Source of the DNA: Paulownia fortunei
Lineage: Eukaryota; Streptophyta; Magnoliopsida; Lamiales; Paulowniaceae
Direction: 5' to 3'
Length of the DNA: 64,000 nucleotides
NCBI GenBank assembly: GCA_019321725.1
Contig: CM033107.1
Location: forward strand, 17,289,445-17,353,444
Shown here: in pieces, positions 1-12,299 of the stretch
How the letters are laid out: each line of letters starts with the position of its first letter
How positions within the stretch are numbered: position 1 is the stretch's first letter
The notes under the pieces: generated by a model
Told to the model about the DNA's origin: nothing
The model's database searches: none
Seen by the model: only the letters and a program-made list of their open reading frames with translations
Translations under genes and position numbers: made by a program

Positions 1-390
1 AGACTTAGCCCCCTCCTTACTAAGCTTTGTACCAGTCATAGCTCTTTTATATTAGCTTACTGACCAAGCTTCGAAATTCTATTTGGTTTATCTATTCCAA
101 AATAAGAGTCAATAATATTCCAATGATGGTTTTTTTTTTAAAAAAAAAAGACCTCCACAATACTCATATTTACAAACCATATTTATACCACATTCACGAA
201 ATCATATTTATATACATTCTTAACTTTTGTATTTAAAACTCACGAAATTCAAAATCATTTTCACATTTCCACAATTCTATACATATATAAGATTGATTGA
301 TTTAAGTTGTAAAAATTACACAAGTGACAGAATTTAAAACAAATTTCATGAATTTTCTAATTAAAATTCATGTTAAAAGCAGGACCCTTA
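1..390. other. AT-rich intergenic sequence
   Basis: No reading frame, RNA gene or repeat boundary is recognisable here. The stretch ends where the LTR starting at 391 begins. Confidence 0.6.
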
Positions 391-2330
391 TGTTAGAGTA
401 ATGTTCGACGAGCCAATTGATCTGGTCGTTCTTATACTCTTGTAAATTATTTTTATTCATATTAATATTATTTAAATGATAATCTTTATCTTAAATTCAT
501 CATAATAATTAGATAAAATCTTTAGATCACTGAATTACCCCACCTGAAAATTTCCAATTGAAAATATTCTATTGTCGAATAGGAATTTCCTTGTTACGAT
601 AGTACAATAATTAGTTCTTGTACTTGAGGCACCATGGTAATCTTATGCATGATATATTGCACTTTCATGTATTTCCTGATTGTATGACAATCACAAGGGG
701 TTTACATTGGGTGTAACATCTTCATATATGGAGATTAATGAGTGGTCAACAAATGATCTGTCAACTATTTAAATGAATAGGTAAATCTCCTATGTGTTCT
801 ACTGTACTTGATTCTAAAATTCTTGGTCAATATTGAATGAAAATTAGACGTGGGTTTTTCTAATTGTTCATCATTGAGTCAAGCTACTAGGAATGAAAAT
901 ATAGTTATTGAGCTAATGGGGTTTCGACTAAACATCCATACCTTAAGCTCAATGAGGAGATTAGATGGCGGGAGGACTCTACTTACAGGGTGTTCATAAT
1001 TTGAATAAGTCCGCACATTCACCTAAGTCTAGGAGTCATGATGCATTGCTAGGTGCTTCCCATGACTTATGAGTACTTGGAATTAATAGGTTAATTCTAA
1101 GAGAATTAATTAATCGAAACAATTAATTGTTCAACTAAGTCATAAGAGTTGTGAGCCCACAGCTAGTTTAGAGTGAACCTAAAAAATCACACACAAAACT
1201 TAGACAAGTCTATTTCTAACCTAGAAATTAATCCAAGTGTTGGATTAAATTAATTAATGTGATTAATTAATAGGGCTTAAATTAATTCAAGTGTGAAATT
1301 AATTTAATTAATTAATTGAATTAATTGATTGAACCTAATTGGATTAGGGAGCCCAATTGAAATATTTAATTAATTGATTGGATCAATTAATTAAGATTGG
1401 TCTAATTAATTAGATAAAATAATTTAATTGATTGGATCAATTAAACTAGGGCCTAAGTGATTAGTTATGCTTAAGCCCATTAGGTGTGGGCTTGTTGAAG
1501 CCTATTAAAAAATTAGATTAGAAATCCAATTCTTGGAGGAAGTTGGATTGAAAATTCAATTCCTTAGAGGTAATAAGGAAAAAAGAAAGTATTTGTAAGA
1601 TAAGGAAACTTTTTAAAAGAGTTGCAGATAAGAAAGAAATAAGAGTCCTACATGGAAATGACTTGCTGTAGCCTTTATTGACAAACTTCTTGGACATTTT
1701 TATATGACTTTTTACTGCAGATTTTTGCTTGAAAAAGTGGAAAAAATAGCCTATCTCTCTCAAAGAAAAATAGTTTTCTTCATCTCCAAAAATTCATCCT
1801 TTGTTTCCCGTTCAATCTCCAAAAGTTCGCCAACCTTTTATCTAGTTTAATTCTTGGTTTAATTGTTAAATTAAGAATTAAATTAACAACCTAAAACACT
1901 AATTGTTAGTGTGTTCTTATTCTAAAAAAATAGAAAATCATTCTAGGATAGAATTATCGAATCGAAAACTACTAGCATAAGATTCGATTGCGAGTGGACA
2001 TCCAAGGTATGGATATCGTTAGAGAAATAGCATTTGGAATCCTAGAAGTGGATCAGTTTTCAATCAAAAGAGTTTGAATTGAAGAACTTGGAGATTCATT
2101 CATGTTGGGACAACGATTTGAATTGTTTCAATCCCTACATCAGCCGGAATGCAAATCAAGGTAAGGGTTTCCAAATCTTCCTTCTTTAAGTATCAGAAAA
2201 CTCACAACTAAGTAATTGCAAAAGAGATCCAGGATTAGTTTTATTACATATAATGTAATGTATATTTATCATTTTGAAAAATTTTAAATTCTACTATGTA
2301 TACATTTTTCCGGATCAAGCAAACCCAACA
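391..2330 (+). mobile_element. Solo LTR, copy A of the 1.7-2.2 kb LTR family
   Basis: The 1940-bp block starts TGTTAGAG and ends CCCAACA, the usual TG...CA termini of plant LTRs. It is clearly related to the blocks at 36283-38505 (plus) and 44191-45841 (minus): all share the order of a phrase ending GACAATCACAA near 690, an AT-rich core full of TTAATTAAT palindromes, and a terminal segment ending in AACCCAACA. The flanks are CCTTA on the left and CTTTA on the right, a 5-bp target duplication with one mismatch. No primer-binding site follows the right end, so this is a solo LTR rather than half of a full element. No open frame of note lies inside. The superfamily is not proven; the related minus-strand copy carries an initiator-Met-type primer site, which fits copia or a non-autonomous derivative. 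Confidence 0.8.
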
Positions 2331-2601
2331 CTTTATAGTTGATTCACTTGCCTTTTGTTGTGTTTTTTTTTTTATGTTTGAAGAAGGTCAAAAATAAATT
2401 ACGAATGAAAATAGCTTCACTTCCACAATTCAAATGCTCTTCTTATGGTAACTCATACTTGATCACAATAGCCGTCCTTTTCTTAATGTTCTTTTATGTT
2501 GCTTTTTTTTTCTACAGATAGTTTTCTGTATATTAGGAAATAACTTCTGATAGGTGGAGTAGTTATTGGATTGGTGGGGAACGTTTTTAATAACATGTTG
2601 T

Positions 2602-2633
2602 GGGGTGGTTTTCTACTCCAAAAAACCACCCCC
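2602..2633. repeat. Short perfect hairpin
   Basis: GGGGTGGTTTT is followed after a short CTACTCC spacer by its complement AAAACCACCCC, giving a stem of about 11 bp. It lies between the solo LTR and the 633-bp array, and no function is apparent. Confidence 0.5.
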
Positions 2634-2940
2634 ACTCAAACTACTGCAACCAAAATAATTTCAAATAATTTAGGTTAAGTCAGCACTCATGGGCGATCAA
2701 TTAACCCATTTTATTTTATTTTTTACATCTCTCGATCGTACATGAGCGCTATACACTCATACAAACAAGTGGATCATGTGACCAATGAGTATATCAAGTA
2801 AGAGTTTAGAGTCATACACCGATTAAGGATATATAGCAGCTCAATTCCAAATATATATAATGACAGTTACCTCGTTATACCTCATACTTGTTTTACTACA
2901 CCAATCAACATATCTCTTATCCCTCAGTCAATATATACAA

Positions 2941-4866
2941 GAGCATACTTGATTCAAAAAAAATATTATGTATTCACAATTATGTTCTAACAACTATGTT
3001 AAACATAATTAGCCAGTTTGTGAATACAAGATAAATGTCAGTAAAATTCAGTCATTCTTTCCCACTAGAATCTCTCAACTCTACTAAAGTTGTTTTCTTA
3101 GATATGTACCGCATTACCGAATCATCCATGGATATTCGTAACATACCAAAGTAGCAACACTAAAATAAAGTTTCAAGAAGCAGTTGAAAGTTTTAAGAGT
3201 AAAAAATGAGGTAATATAAACCTCCGGGTCTCACACAATGAGAAAGTAGGGACTTATTTTCTCATTGCCCAAATGGTTATATAATCACACGAGGTATGAA
3301 AACACGTGTTACGATATGTATCTTTCTTCTTGAAAACATATATCTTTCACTCTTAAATAAAATATCATACAGATCTTAGTTCAAGTGTGTCTCAATACTT
3401 AACTTGAGTTTTCTTCTTGTTTGTTATCCATAAGTATAACAATCTAAGAAAACTCACATCTGGCTATTAGACAAGTCCAATGAATTGTGGGAAATCCATT
3501 TTGATTATAAAATTTTAAATAATAATCTCATCTTGGTAATTTTATAAGAACATACTTGATTCATTATATACAAGAGCATGCTTGATTCAAAAAAATACTA
3601 TGTATTCACAATTATGTTCTAACAACTATGTTAAACATAATTAGCCAGATTGTGAATACAAGACAAGTGTCAGTAAAATTCAGTCATTCTTTCCCACTAG
3701 AATCTCTCAACTCTACTATAGTTATTTTCTTAGATATGTACCGCATTACCGAATCATCCATGGATATTCGTAACATACCAAAGTAGCAACACTAAAATAA
3801 AGTTTCAAGAAGTAGTTGAAAGTCTTAAGAGTAAAAAATGAGGTTATATAAACCTCCGGGTCTCACACAATGAGAAAGTAGGAACTTATTTTCTCATTAC
3901 CCAAATGGTTATATAATCACACGTGGTATGAAAACACGTGTTACGATGTGTATCTTTCTTCTTGAAAATGTATATCTTTCACTCTTAAATAAAACATCAT
4001 ACAGATCTTAGTTCAAGTGTGTCTCTAACACTTAACTTGAGTTTTCTTCTTGTTTGTCCTCCATAAGTATAACAATCTAAGAAAACTCATATCTGGCTAT
4101 TAGACAAGTCCAATGAATTGTGGGAAATCCATTTCGATTATAAAATTTCAAATAGTAATCTCATCTTGATAATTTTATAAGAGCATACTTGATTCATTAT
4201 ATACAAGAGCATACTTGATTCCAAAAAAATACTATGTATTCACAATTATGTTCTAACAACTATGTTAAACATAATTAGCCAGCTTGTGAATACAAGACAA
4301 GTGTCAGTAAAATTCAGTCATTCTTTCCCACTAGAATCTCTCAACTCTACTATAGTTGTTTTCTTAGATATGTACTGCATTACTGAATCATCCATGGATA
4401 TTCGTAACATACCAAAGTAGCATCATTAAAATAAAATTTCAAAAGCAGTTGAAAGTCTTATGAGTAAAAAATAAGGCCATATAGACCTCCAGGTCTCACA
4501 CAATGAGAAAGTAGGGACTTATTTTCTCATTACCCAAATGGTTATATAATCACACGTGGTATGAAAACACATGTTACGATGTGTATCTTTTTTCTTGAAA
4601 ACATATATCTTTCACTCTTAAATAAAATATCATACATATCTTAGTTCAAGTGTGTCTCAACACTTAACTTGAGTTTTCTTCTTGTTTGTCCTCCATAAGT
4701 ATAACAATCTAAGAAAACTCACATCTGGCTATTAGACAAGTCCAATGAATTGTGGGAAATCCATTTCGATTATAAAATTTCAAATAGTAATCTCATCTTG
4801 GTAATTTTATAAGAGCATACTTGATTCATTATATACAAGAGCATACTTGATTCAAAAAAAGTACTA
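2941..4866 (+). repeat. Tandem array, three copies of a 633-bp unit
   Basis: The marker GAGCATACTTGATTCAAAA (GAGCATGC in copy 2) begins at 2941, 3574, 4207 and 4839, giving periods of 633, 633 and 632 bp. Copies are nearly identical, with scattered single-base changes and 1-bp indels. Each unit contains an internal doubling of a short phrase reading CATACTTGATTC, and a conserved block around TCCATGGATATTCGTAAC. No open frame crosses a unit. The array sits beyond the 3' end of the minus-strand copia relic at 5681-9245, so a retrotransposon 3' untranslated origin is possible but unproven. Confidence 0.9.
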
Positions 4867-4875
4867 TGTGTTTCT

Positions 4876-5432
4876 GCTTTGGTATGTTACGAATATCCAT
4901 GGATGATTCGGTAATGTGGTATATATCTAAGAAAATAACTATAGTAGAGTTGAGAGATTCTAGTGGGAAAGAATGACTGAATTTTACTAACACTTGTCTT
5001 CACAAACTGGCTAATTATGTTTAACAAAGTTGTTAGAACATAATTGTGAATACATAGTATTTTTTTTTAATCAAGTATGCTCTTGTATATAATGAATCAA
5101 GTATGCTCTTATAAAATTACCAAGATGAGATTACTATTTGAAATTTTATAATCGAAATGAATTTCCCACAATTCATTGGACTTGTCTAATAGCCAGATGT
5201 GAGTTTTCTTAGATTGTTATGCTTATGGAGGACAAATAAGAAGAAAACTCAAGTTAAGTGTTGAGACACACTTGAACTAAGATCTATATGATGTTTTATT
5301 TAAGAGTGAAAGATATATGTTTTCAAGAATAAAGATACACATTGTAACACCTGTTTTCATATCACGTGTGATTATATGACTATTTGGGTAATGAGAAAAT
5401 AAGTCCCTACTTTCTCATTGTGTGAGACCCGG
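4876..5432 (-). repeat. Inverted copy of the 633-bp unit
   Basis: Reading the minus strand from 5432 downward reproduces about 557 bp of the unit: the GGTCTCACACAATGAG phrase, the doubled CATACTTGATTC segment, TTCACAATTATGTTC, and finally TCCATGGATATTCGTAAC. It meets the last direct copy almost directly at 4867-4876, so the locus is a large inverted repeat whose left arm is triplicated. Confidence 0.88.
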
Positions 5433-5680
5433 AATACAAAGTTCATCTTGGTAATTTTACTAAGGCGATATGTGTATGACTTTGTTTTTCAACTAAATCA
5501 ATATTGTCTTATCTCTGTACACTATTAAGTGTCAGAAACGATTGCCCATGAGAGAGCTAATCTCAACTTGTCAGACATACCTTTAAGTTGAAGACATATC
5601 ATATAAAAGCAACGTGTATGTGTATTACATAATCAAATGTCATAACAATAATGAGCATAACATCTTAAACATTCATATAT

Positions 5681-8600
5681 TTAATTACAATTATATTCTT
5701 GCAAACCGCGAGATCTAAAATGACTCATAAAGACATCTCTAGGTATTGGCTTAGTAAGAGGATCGGCCACAATAAAATGCATAGACATGTACTTCAAAGT
5801 CACATCTTTCTTTTCAATTATATCTTGGATAAAATTATACTTTCTATCGATGTGTTTGGTTTTGCTAGTGTAAGTAATAGCTAATTGATTATCATAATAA
5901 ATTGTTACAGCTCCCACGCAACTACTTACTACTCCCAAATGATGTAAGAATCTTCTTAATCAAACACCTTTTTGTACTGTAGAGGCACATGCCACAAATT
6001 CTACTTCTATTGTGGATAGTGATACACAAGTTTGTTTCTTGCTTCTCCAAGAGATAGCACCACCATTTAGCAAGAAAATATATTCAGATGTGGACTTAAA
6101 GTTCATCCAAATCACCACCCCAGTCATCATTTGTGTATCTTTTCCGTAATAGATCTTTTCCTTAATAACAAAGAAAATAATTTGTAGTACCTTCATGTAT
6201 CTAAAAATACTTTTAGTTGTACTCTAGTGTTTTCATCCTGAATTTGATTGATACCTGCTAACTAAACACATGGCATAACAAATATCAACACGAGTACACA
6301 TCATAGAGTACAAAAGACTTCCAACAGTACTGGAATATGGTACTTTAGACATTTCTTGTATTTATTTATTTTTTGTTCTAAAGTGTTTGGCACATATTCT
6401 CGGCTTAAACTTTTGTCTTTAGCCACAGAAGTGTCGATGGACTTTACAACTTTCCATTCTAAATTGTTCCAGAATCTTCTTACTATATGATTCTTGAGAC
6501 AATGCAAGTAGTCTCTTAGGATGATTTATATGAATTTTAACACCCAAAATATAATTTGCTTCACCCATGTCCTTCATTTTGAAGTTGGAAGATAATCATG
6601 TCTTAATGGTTTGAATATACCCCTTATCATTATCGGCTAATAATATGTCATCGACATAAAGAGATAGAATTACAAAGTTTCTATTGATCTTTTCACATAA
6701 ACACAATGGTCTTCATCTATCAGGAGGAAGTTAAATGAGATTATCGCTTTGTGAAATCTCAAATACCATTGTTTGGAAAACTGCTTAATGCTATAAATTG
6801 ATCTATTTAATTTACAGATTTTATTTTCTTGGCCTTTGACAACAAAACTTATTGGTTGTTCCATTTAGATTTTTTCTTCAAGTTCTCCATTGAGAAAAGT
6901 CATCTTATCTCTATTTGATATATTCTAAATCCAAACTAGCCACTATAACCAATAGTATGTGAATAGAGGTAAACCTTACTATTGGCAAAAAAGTTTCTTC
7001 ATATTCAATACCCTCTTGTTGGGTATAACCTTTTGTCACTAATCGAGACTTATACCTCTCAAGATTCCATCAGCATTTCTATTAACCCATTTGTACCCAA
7101 TAACTTTGCGCCCAAATAGAAGATCAACTAGTTCTCAGACATGATTTGATTCCATTGACTCCATTTTCTCTTCCATTGCTTTCATCCATTTGTCCTTTGA
7201 AGGACAAGACAGACCCTCATTTATATTTTTAAGCTCTTCTTTATCTACTTGAGATATGATAAAAGCATGCTATTCAATCTCATAATGGCATTTGGGCATA
7301 CCTTTCCTAGTACTTTTTCGAACTTGAGATTCAGATAGATCATTTAGATGAGAATTGCTCACAGTGGAATCAAATATTAACTCATCCTCTTGAATTTTTA
7401 ATGATCCTTCTTGCACATAGTCATTATCCGAATTTGGCAGCTCAAATAAAACTTTTCCCTTATTTCACCTCTACTAGGAAAATCATTCTCCAGAAATGTT
7501 GCATTTCATGATTCCATATCAGCAATGTTTCCATCATCTTGTTTACCTATGAACATATAACATTTAAACTGCTCAGAGTATCTGATAAATATACACTTCT
7601 TTTCTTAAGGACCTAATTTTCCAAATTTATTGAAAGAGTCATGAATGTAAGCAACTGATTCCCAAGGTCTAAGGTTGCTTAGGTCTTGCTTTCTACCAGT
7701 CTAAAGTTCAAATGGTGTAGAATATACTTAATTTAAAGGCACTTTATTCAAAATATATGTTACAATTAACAAAGCATCTCCCCAAAAGAAAATGGACAAG
7801 TTAGCTTGCACCATCATAGACCCAAATCATATCTAACAATGTTCTATTCATTCTCTCAGCAACACCATTCTGTTGAGGTTTGTGAGTAATAGTCAATTGT
7901 CTAATTATTCATTTTTAATTACATAGACCATGGAATTGATTAGAAAGATATTCACGCCCTAGATCAGTTCTTAAAGTGTCTATTGTTTTATCCATTTGAA
8001 TCTCAACTTCATTTACATAACGTCTAAAGCACTTTAGTGCCTCAAACTTATGAAAAATAAAATAGACAAGACCAAAACGTGTGAAATCATCTATAAATTT
8101 AATAAAATACGAGGTTCCATGCGTAACCTTCACACTCATTGGACCACAAATATCTGAATGGATTATTTGCAATGGAAATTCTGCCTTAATGGTCTTTCCA
8201 AAAGATTTTCATATCATCTTTCCAGCAAGACAATGTTCACAAATAGGTAAATCAACTTTAGAAAGAGAACCCAATAGTCCTACTTTTATTTTTTTATTTA
8301 TCCTATCTTGCTCAATGTGATGTAATCTAGCATGCCAAGTATAAATAACCATATTTGCAATACTAGATGAACAAACATTTAATGAAATATAATAATCAAC
8401 ATAATAGTTAAATATTTGTTTGTCACAATCCAACACCATAAAACCATCTCTAAGATGTCCCCAATCATAATACATAATATCATAGTAAATACGAACAAAA
8501 CTATTACTAAATTTCAAGCTAAAATCCAATCCTAGAATAACAACAATAGAAATCAAGTTTCGTCGAATCTCTGGTGCATAGAGGATATCATGTAGAATAA

Positions 8601-9245
8601 CTATTTGGCCACCATGCAACTCTAGTTTGCAAGTGCCAATGCCTTTGATTTCAACTCTGAAATTATTTTCTATATGTATCCATCTCGTACCACAAGAAAC
8701 TCGATGAAAATCCATAAACGCTTCAGGATCTTTAGTTACATAGTATATTGCACCTGAGTCTATAATCCACATAGGATAAAATTTAATTAATAAAATAGTT
8801 CTAGAGATATATATATAACACTTAAGGAAGTGTTATTAAGTTCTGCATTTTTTGGCTCAAGGCACTCATACAGAAATGACCAAGTGCTTGACAATTGTAG
8901 CACTTCATTTTTCTCTTATCTTTCTTTTTCCCAAAATGCTTATGTTTGTTCTCACAGTTGAGGTTCAGGTTGTTCTTCTTGGACCCTTCTCCAATCTTTG
9001 TCTTTTTTCTTTCTTTCTTCCAGTTCCTCTTGTATTTAAAGATCGAAGCCTTTTTTAAACTAGATTCAGCTACAAAAGCACTTGTTATAGGCTTCGCAAC
9101 ACCAAGTCGCTCATTCTCAAGTTCAACATGGCGAGCAGCATCAAAGAAAGTCTTAATGCTATCATTGTGAGTCAGATTGATTTTCAGATACTACCGATTA
9201 TTAGAAAGAGATTGGATCAAAGCTTGAACTTGCTGCTCATCGGAG
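5681..9245 (-). pseudogene. Decayed Ty1/copia retrotransposon, gag-protease-integrase-RT-RNase H
   Basis: In minus-strand order: a gag C-terminus with a zinc knuckle start CYNCQALGHF near 8870, a protease motif WIIDSGA at about 8772, a GAG-pre-integrase segment with the HARLHH and CEHC zinc residues (8330-8220), the integrase core beginning IIHSDICGPMS (about 8170), the start of reverse transcriptase (WMKAMEEKMESMES near 7190, then KQWYLRFHKA near 6770), the YVDDILLAD box (near 6640), and RNase H with [19 protein letters not shown] (about 6060) and ADPLTKPIP (about 5760). This order, with integrase before RT, is diagnostic of copia. Many stops and frame changes break the polyprotein, so it cannot be functional. 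The 5' end (N-terminal gag and 5' LTR) is missing, cut at about 9245 where another copia fragment begins on the other strand. No polypurine tract or 3' LTR is evident before the 633-bp repeats. Confidence 0.93.
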
Positions 9246-9269
9246 ATGATATGATCAAATAGGTGATAT

Positions 9270-10260
9270 TTTGTTGATCAAATGGATGATATTTTGCTTG
9301 TTTCAAGTGATTTGGGCTTGCTTCTTGTGGTGAAACGATTTCTCTCAAAATAATTTGATATTAAAAATATGGGTGAAGCTTCTTATGTCATTGGCATAAA
9401 GATTATGAGAGACAGATCTCAAGGAATATTAGGACTGTCTCAAGAGACCTATATCAATAAAGTTCTTGAGAGATTCCCTATGAAGGATTGTTTACATGGT
9501 ATTGCACCGATTGTTAAGGGTGACAAGTTTAGTTGAAACTAATGCCCAAGTAATAATTTAGAGAAAGATGAGATGAAGAACATTCATTATGCTTCTGTAG
9601 TTGGAAGCTTAATGTATGCTCAAGTCTGTATAAGACCTGACATAGCTTAGGCAGTGGGAATGTTGGGCAGATATCAAAGCAATCTAGATTTGGAACACTA
9701 GAGAGCTATAAAGAAAGTCATGCAATATCTTTAGGGAACTAAGGACTACAAACTTACATACAAGCGATCTAATCATTTGGAGGCGATTGGATATTCTGAT
9801 TCTGACTTTATCGGATACCCTGACTTCAGAAAGTCGATATCAAGATATGTCTTCTTACTAGCTAGAGGGGCTATTTCGTGGAGAAGTGTAAAGAAATTAT
9901 TAGTTGCTACTTCGACCATAGAAGCAGAGTTTGTATCATGTTTTGAAGCAACATCACAGACTATTTGGTTAAGGAGATTTATTTCAGGGCTCCAGATAGT
10001 TAACTCAATCTCTAAGCCATTGAGGAATTATTGCGACAGTTCTGCTGTAATTTTTTAGGCAAGAATAATAAAAGTGAAAGTCACAGTAAACACATCGACA
10101 TAAAGTATTTAGCTATTAGAGAACATGTTAAGTCAAATAAGGTGGTTATTGAACATATTAGTACTAGATTGATGATTGTGGATCCTTTGACGAAAGGTCT
10201 GCCACCTAAGACTTATAAAGAGCATGTTGAGCGTATGGGACTCAGTTCTATTTGTAGATT
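9270..10260 (+). pseudogene. Ty1/copia fragment, RT C-terminus and RNase H
   Basis: Translation begins in the RT active-site region (MDDILLVSSDLG from 9283, a decayed YVDD box), continues through the conserved NMGEASYVIGIKI segment (about 9361) and ETYINKVLERFPMK, and reaches RNase H with GYSDSDFIGYPD (about 9792), GAISWRSVKKLL and STIEAEF, ending at DPLTKGLPPKTY (10180-10220). At least six in-frame stops lie between 9530 and 10060. RNase H residues differ from those of the minus-strand copia next to it, so these are two families. The fragment starts abruptly inside RT and is head to head with the minus-strand element, with a short direct duplication of the TGATATTTTG phrase at the junction (9263 and 9287). 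Confidence 0.92.
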
Positions 10261-10605
10261 TTATGTAATTGAGATACCTTTGTGTTTTATTGCATTTATT
10301 CGATATGAAAACTCCAGTTATTTCAAATTTATTTTCTCATTTTGCGAGAATGACAATATGCATGTTTGAATATTAAGTAGACCCTGAATGAGCATTTGGA
10401 AGTACATTCATAAAGATGTGACCCACATATTATTCTCATTCAAAAGAGAAAGTTACGTTGCAATACATGGAAGGTAATACTTGCTATTAGAGAACTTGCC
10501 GCTATGATTCATGTAATTTAAATTCTTTTGCTTGAGTATGAGGATTTGAAGAAATTTATACATGTATCATTTATAAATTGATACATATTAAGTAATTTAT
10601 GGGTC

Positions 10606-10616
10606 AAGTGGAAGAA
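10606..10616 (+). other. Polypurine tract of the plus-strand copia element
   Basis: AAGTGGAAGAA lies immediately before the TGTTGAAA start of the LTR, about 350 bp after the RNase H region. This is where copia plus-strand synthesis is primed. Confidence 0.75.
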
Positions 10617-11049
10617 TGTTGAAAATATTTGACTTTTCAAAATAAATAAGTAAATGATTTCAAAATTTGTCACCTATAGTAAATAGTGATTTATTCCCTA
10701 AATTATGGTTGATTAATTTCTCTTAATCATGGGGATTAATTCTCTAAGACGTGGGGCTTAATCTTTGAGTTGTAACTGCCCATCAAATTATTTAAAACCT
10801 TCTTTGATGGGAAGAAGGATGAGAGAGAAGAATATTACGTTCAATCAAAGGATAAGAGTCTTTAGTCCACAAGAAGAAGTCTGTGAGAATCCATTATTGC
10901 ATGGACATAAGGTCTTGAAAGGCTAGCCAACGAATCCCTAATTTTTTGTGTCCTTATTCACTCTTAAGGTTTGTGAATCTGATTACCATGGCTGGAGGTA
11001 TGATCTAAGACTTCCGCTTTTATTATGTATGGTTCTAAAATTGCTAACA
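10617..11049 (+). mobile_element. 3' LTR of the plus-strand copia element
   Basis: A block of 433 bp starts TGTTGAAAAT directly after the polypurine tract and ends at GCTAACA, giving matching TGTT...AACA ends. It contains a TTATTTAAAACC box near 10785 that could act as a TATA element. The right boundary is inferred from the terminal bases, since the 5' LTR is missing and no comparison is possible. Confidence 0.65.
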
Positions 11050-11059
11050 TGTAGATGAT

Positions 11060-11130
11060 ATTGTAAAAGAAAAGAGGAGGAAGGAAAGGCTAAAATCAAT
11101 ATTGTAAAAGAAAATAGACGAAGGAAAAGT
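11060..11130 (+). repeat. Short purine-rich tandem duplication
   Basis: ATATTGTAAAAGAAAA followed by a GAGGAAGGAAA-type purine run occurs twice about 40 bp apart, just downstream of the copia LTR. Confidence 0.5.
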
Positions 11131-11449
11131 GTAGAATGATAGAAGAAAGACACAAGGGAGGAACAAGATGAATTCAAGGAAAGCTGCTGCAAATTCATGA
11201 TAAGAAGGTGAGGAATATTTACATAATTCGCATGGTCAGGTAAATGTATATATTTGAGGCAATGAACAGTTCTATGCGTTTAATCTTATAAAACTGATAT
11301 AAGAATATTTTGGGGATCTTAACTGAGAGTTAGCTGCCATTAAAAGTAAGAAAATCTGAGGAAAACCAGCCGGAAATGAAGCTGGTAGCAGGCTGTACGT
11401 TGTGCTTCAGAGGGTTGTCCCTTGAGCTGACGGACTTGTATTGTGAGTG

Positions 11450-12250
11450 GTTTTCCTCCGAAATTTTCCCTAATTATGGTCAAAAAAATTCTGGGAAAAT
11501 CATGTTCAAATCCTAGGATTATTACTCTTTGAATGAATGTTGATCTTGGGGTGTCAAAAATCCATTTAGATGACTGTTTTGGTGTATAAAACTTGTTATT
11601 CACTATTCTTGAACGCAGCCTGCACATGGTATGAAATTTAACCAATTTCTCCACGTTTATGATTTTGAGGTTTTAGACTAATTAATCTATCAAAATCTGC
11701 TAGATTTCAGTAGGTAAAAATCAATTGAGGCCACTGTTTTGCTACATAAAACCTGGTTAAGAATTGTTGTCTTGCATTTTAGTGATAGCTTGGACATTGA
11801 ATGAACTATCTCCAATTTATCAACGTTTATGGCTAGAAAAATTCTAATAAATAATTTTAACCTTCTAGGATTGTTATTCTTTGAATGCATGTCTATAATA
11901 GTGTTAAAAATTCATTAGTCGACTGTTTTGATATATAAAAATTTGTTTATAGTCTTGAACCTTATAGTGACAGCCTGCACATAGTATGAAATTTTACTAA
12001 TTTCTGCACATTTATAGCTAGAAAGATTCTGGAAAAATCATTTTAACGTTGTAGACTAATTGTTCTATCCGTAAGTGTTGGATTTTAATAGGAAAAAAAA
12101 TCATTTAGTTCACTATTTTATTGTATACAGCTTGGTTAAACATGGTTGACGTACACCTTAGTGACAGCTTTGCACATTGAATAAATTTCTACCAATTTCT
12201 CAAAGTTTATGGCAGTAAAATTTCAGAAGAATCACTATAACCTTTTGGAC
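11450..12250 (+). repeat. Degenerate ~180-bp tandem repeats with alternating types
   Basis: Four diverged units follow one another. Units 1 and 3 share CTTTGAATG (11527 and 11879) and CAGCCTGCACAT; units 2 and 4 share AGACTAATT (11675 and 12053) and a TGACAGCTT/TGATAGCTT phrase. All units share a GTATAAAAC-like segment and an AATTTCT...GTTTATGG end. Adjacent units are less alike than alternate ones, so the true period is a dimer of about 350-380 bp. The array probably lies within the LTR or noncoding part of a Ty3/gypsy-type element. Confidence 0.75.
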
Positions 12251-12299
12251 TTTTTGTCCTAACAATTGATGGTATATTTATTAAATGTTTTGACTTATT

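Noticed and set aside
2941..5432. CRISPR-like or centromeric satellite array
   Set aside because: Only four long copies, no spacers, and one inverted; this is eukaryotic repeat DNA and far too short to be called a satellite array.
5681..11049. A single copia element with both halves of pol
   Set aside because: The two halves are on opposite strands and their RNase H sequences belong to different families.
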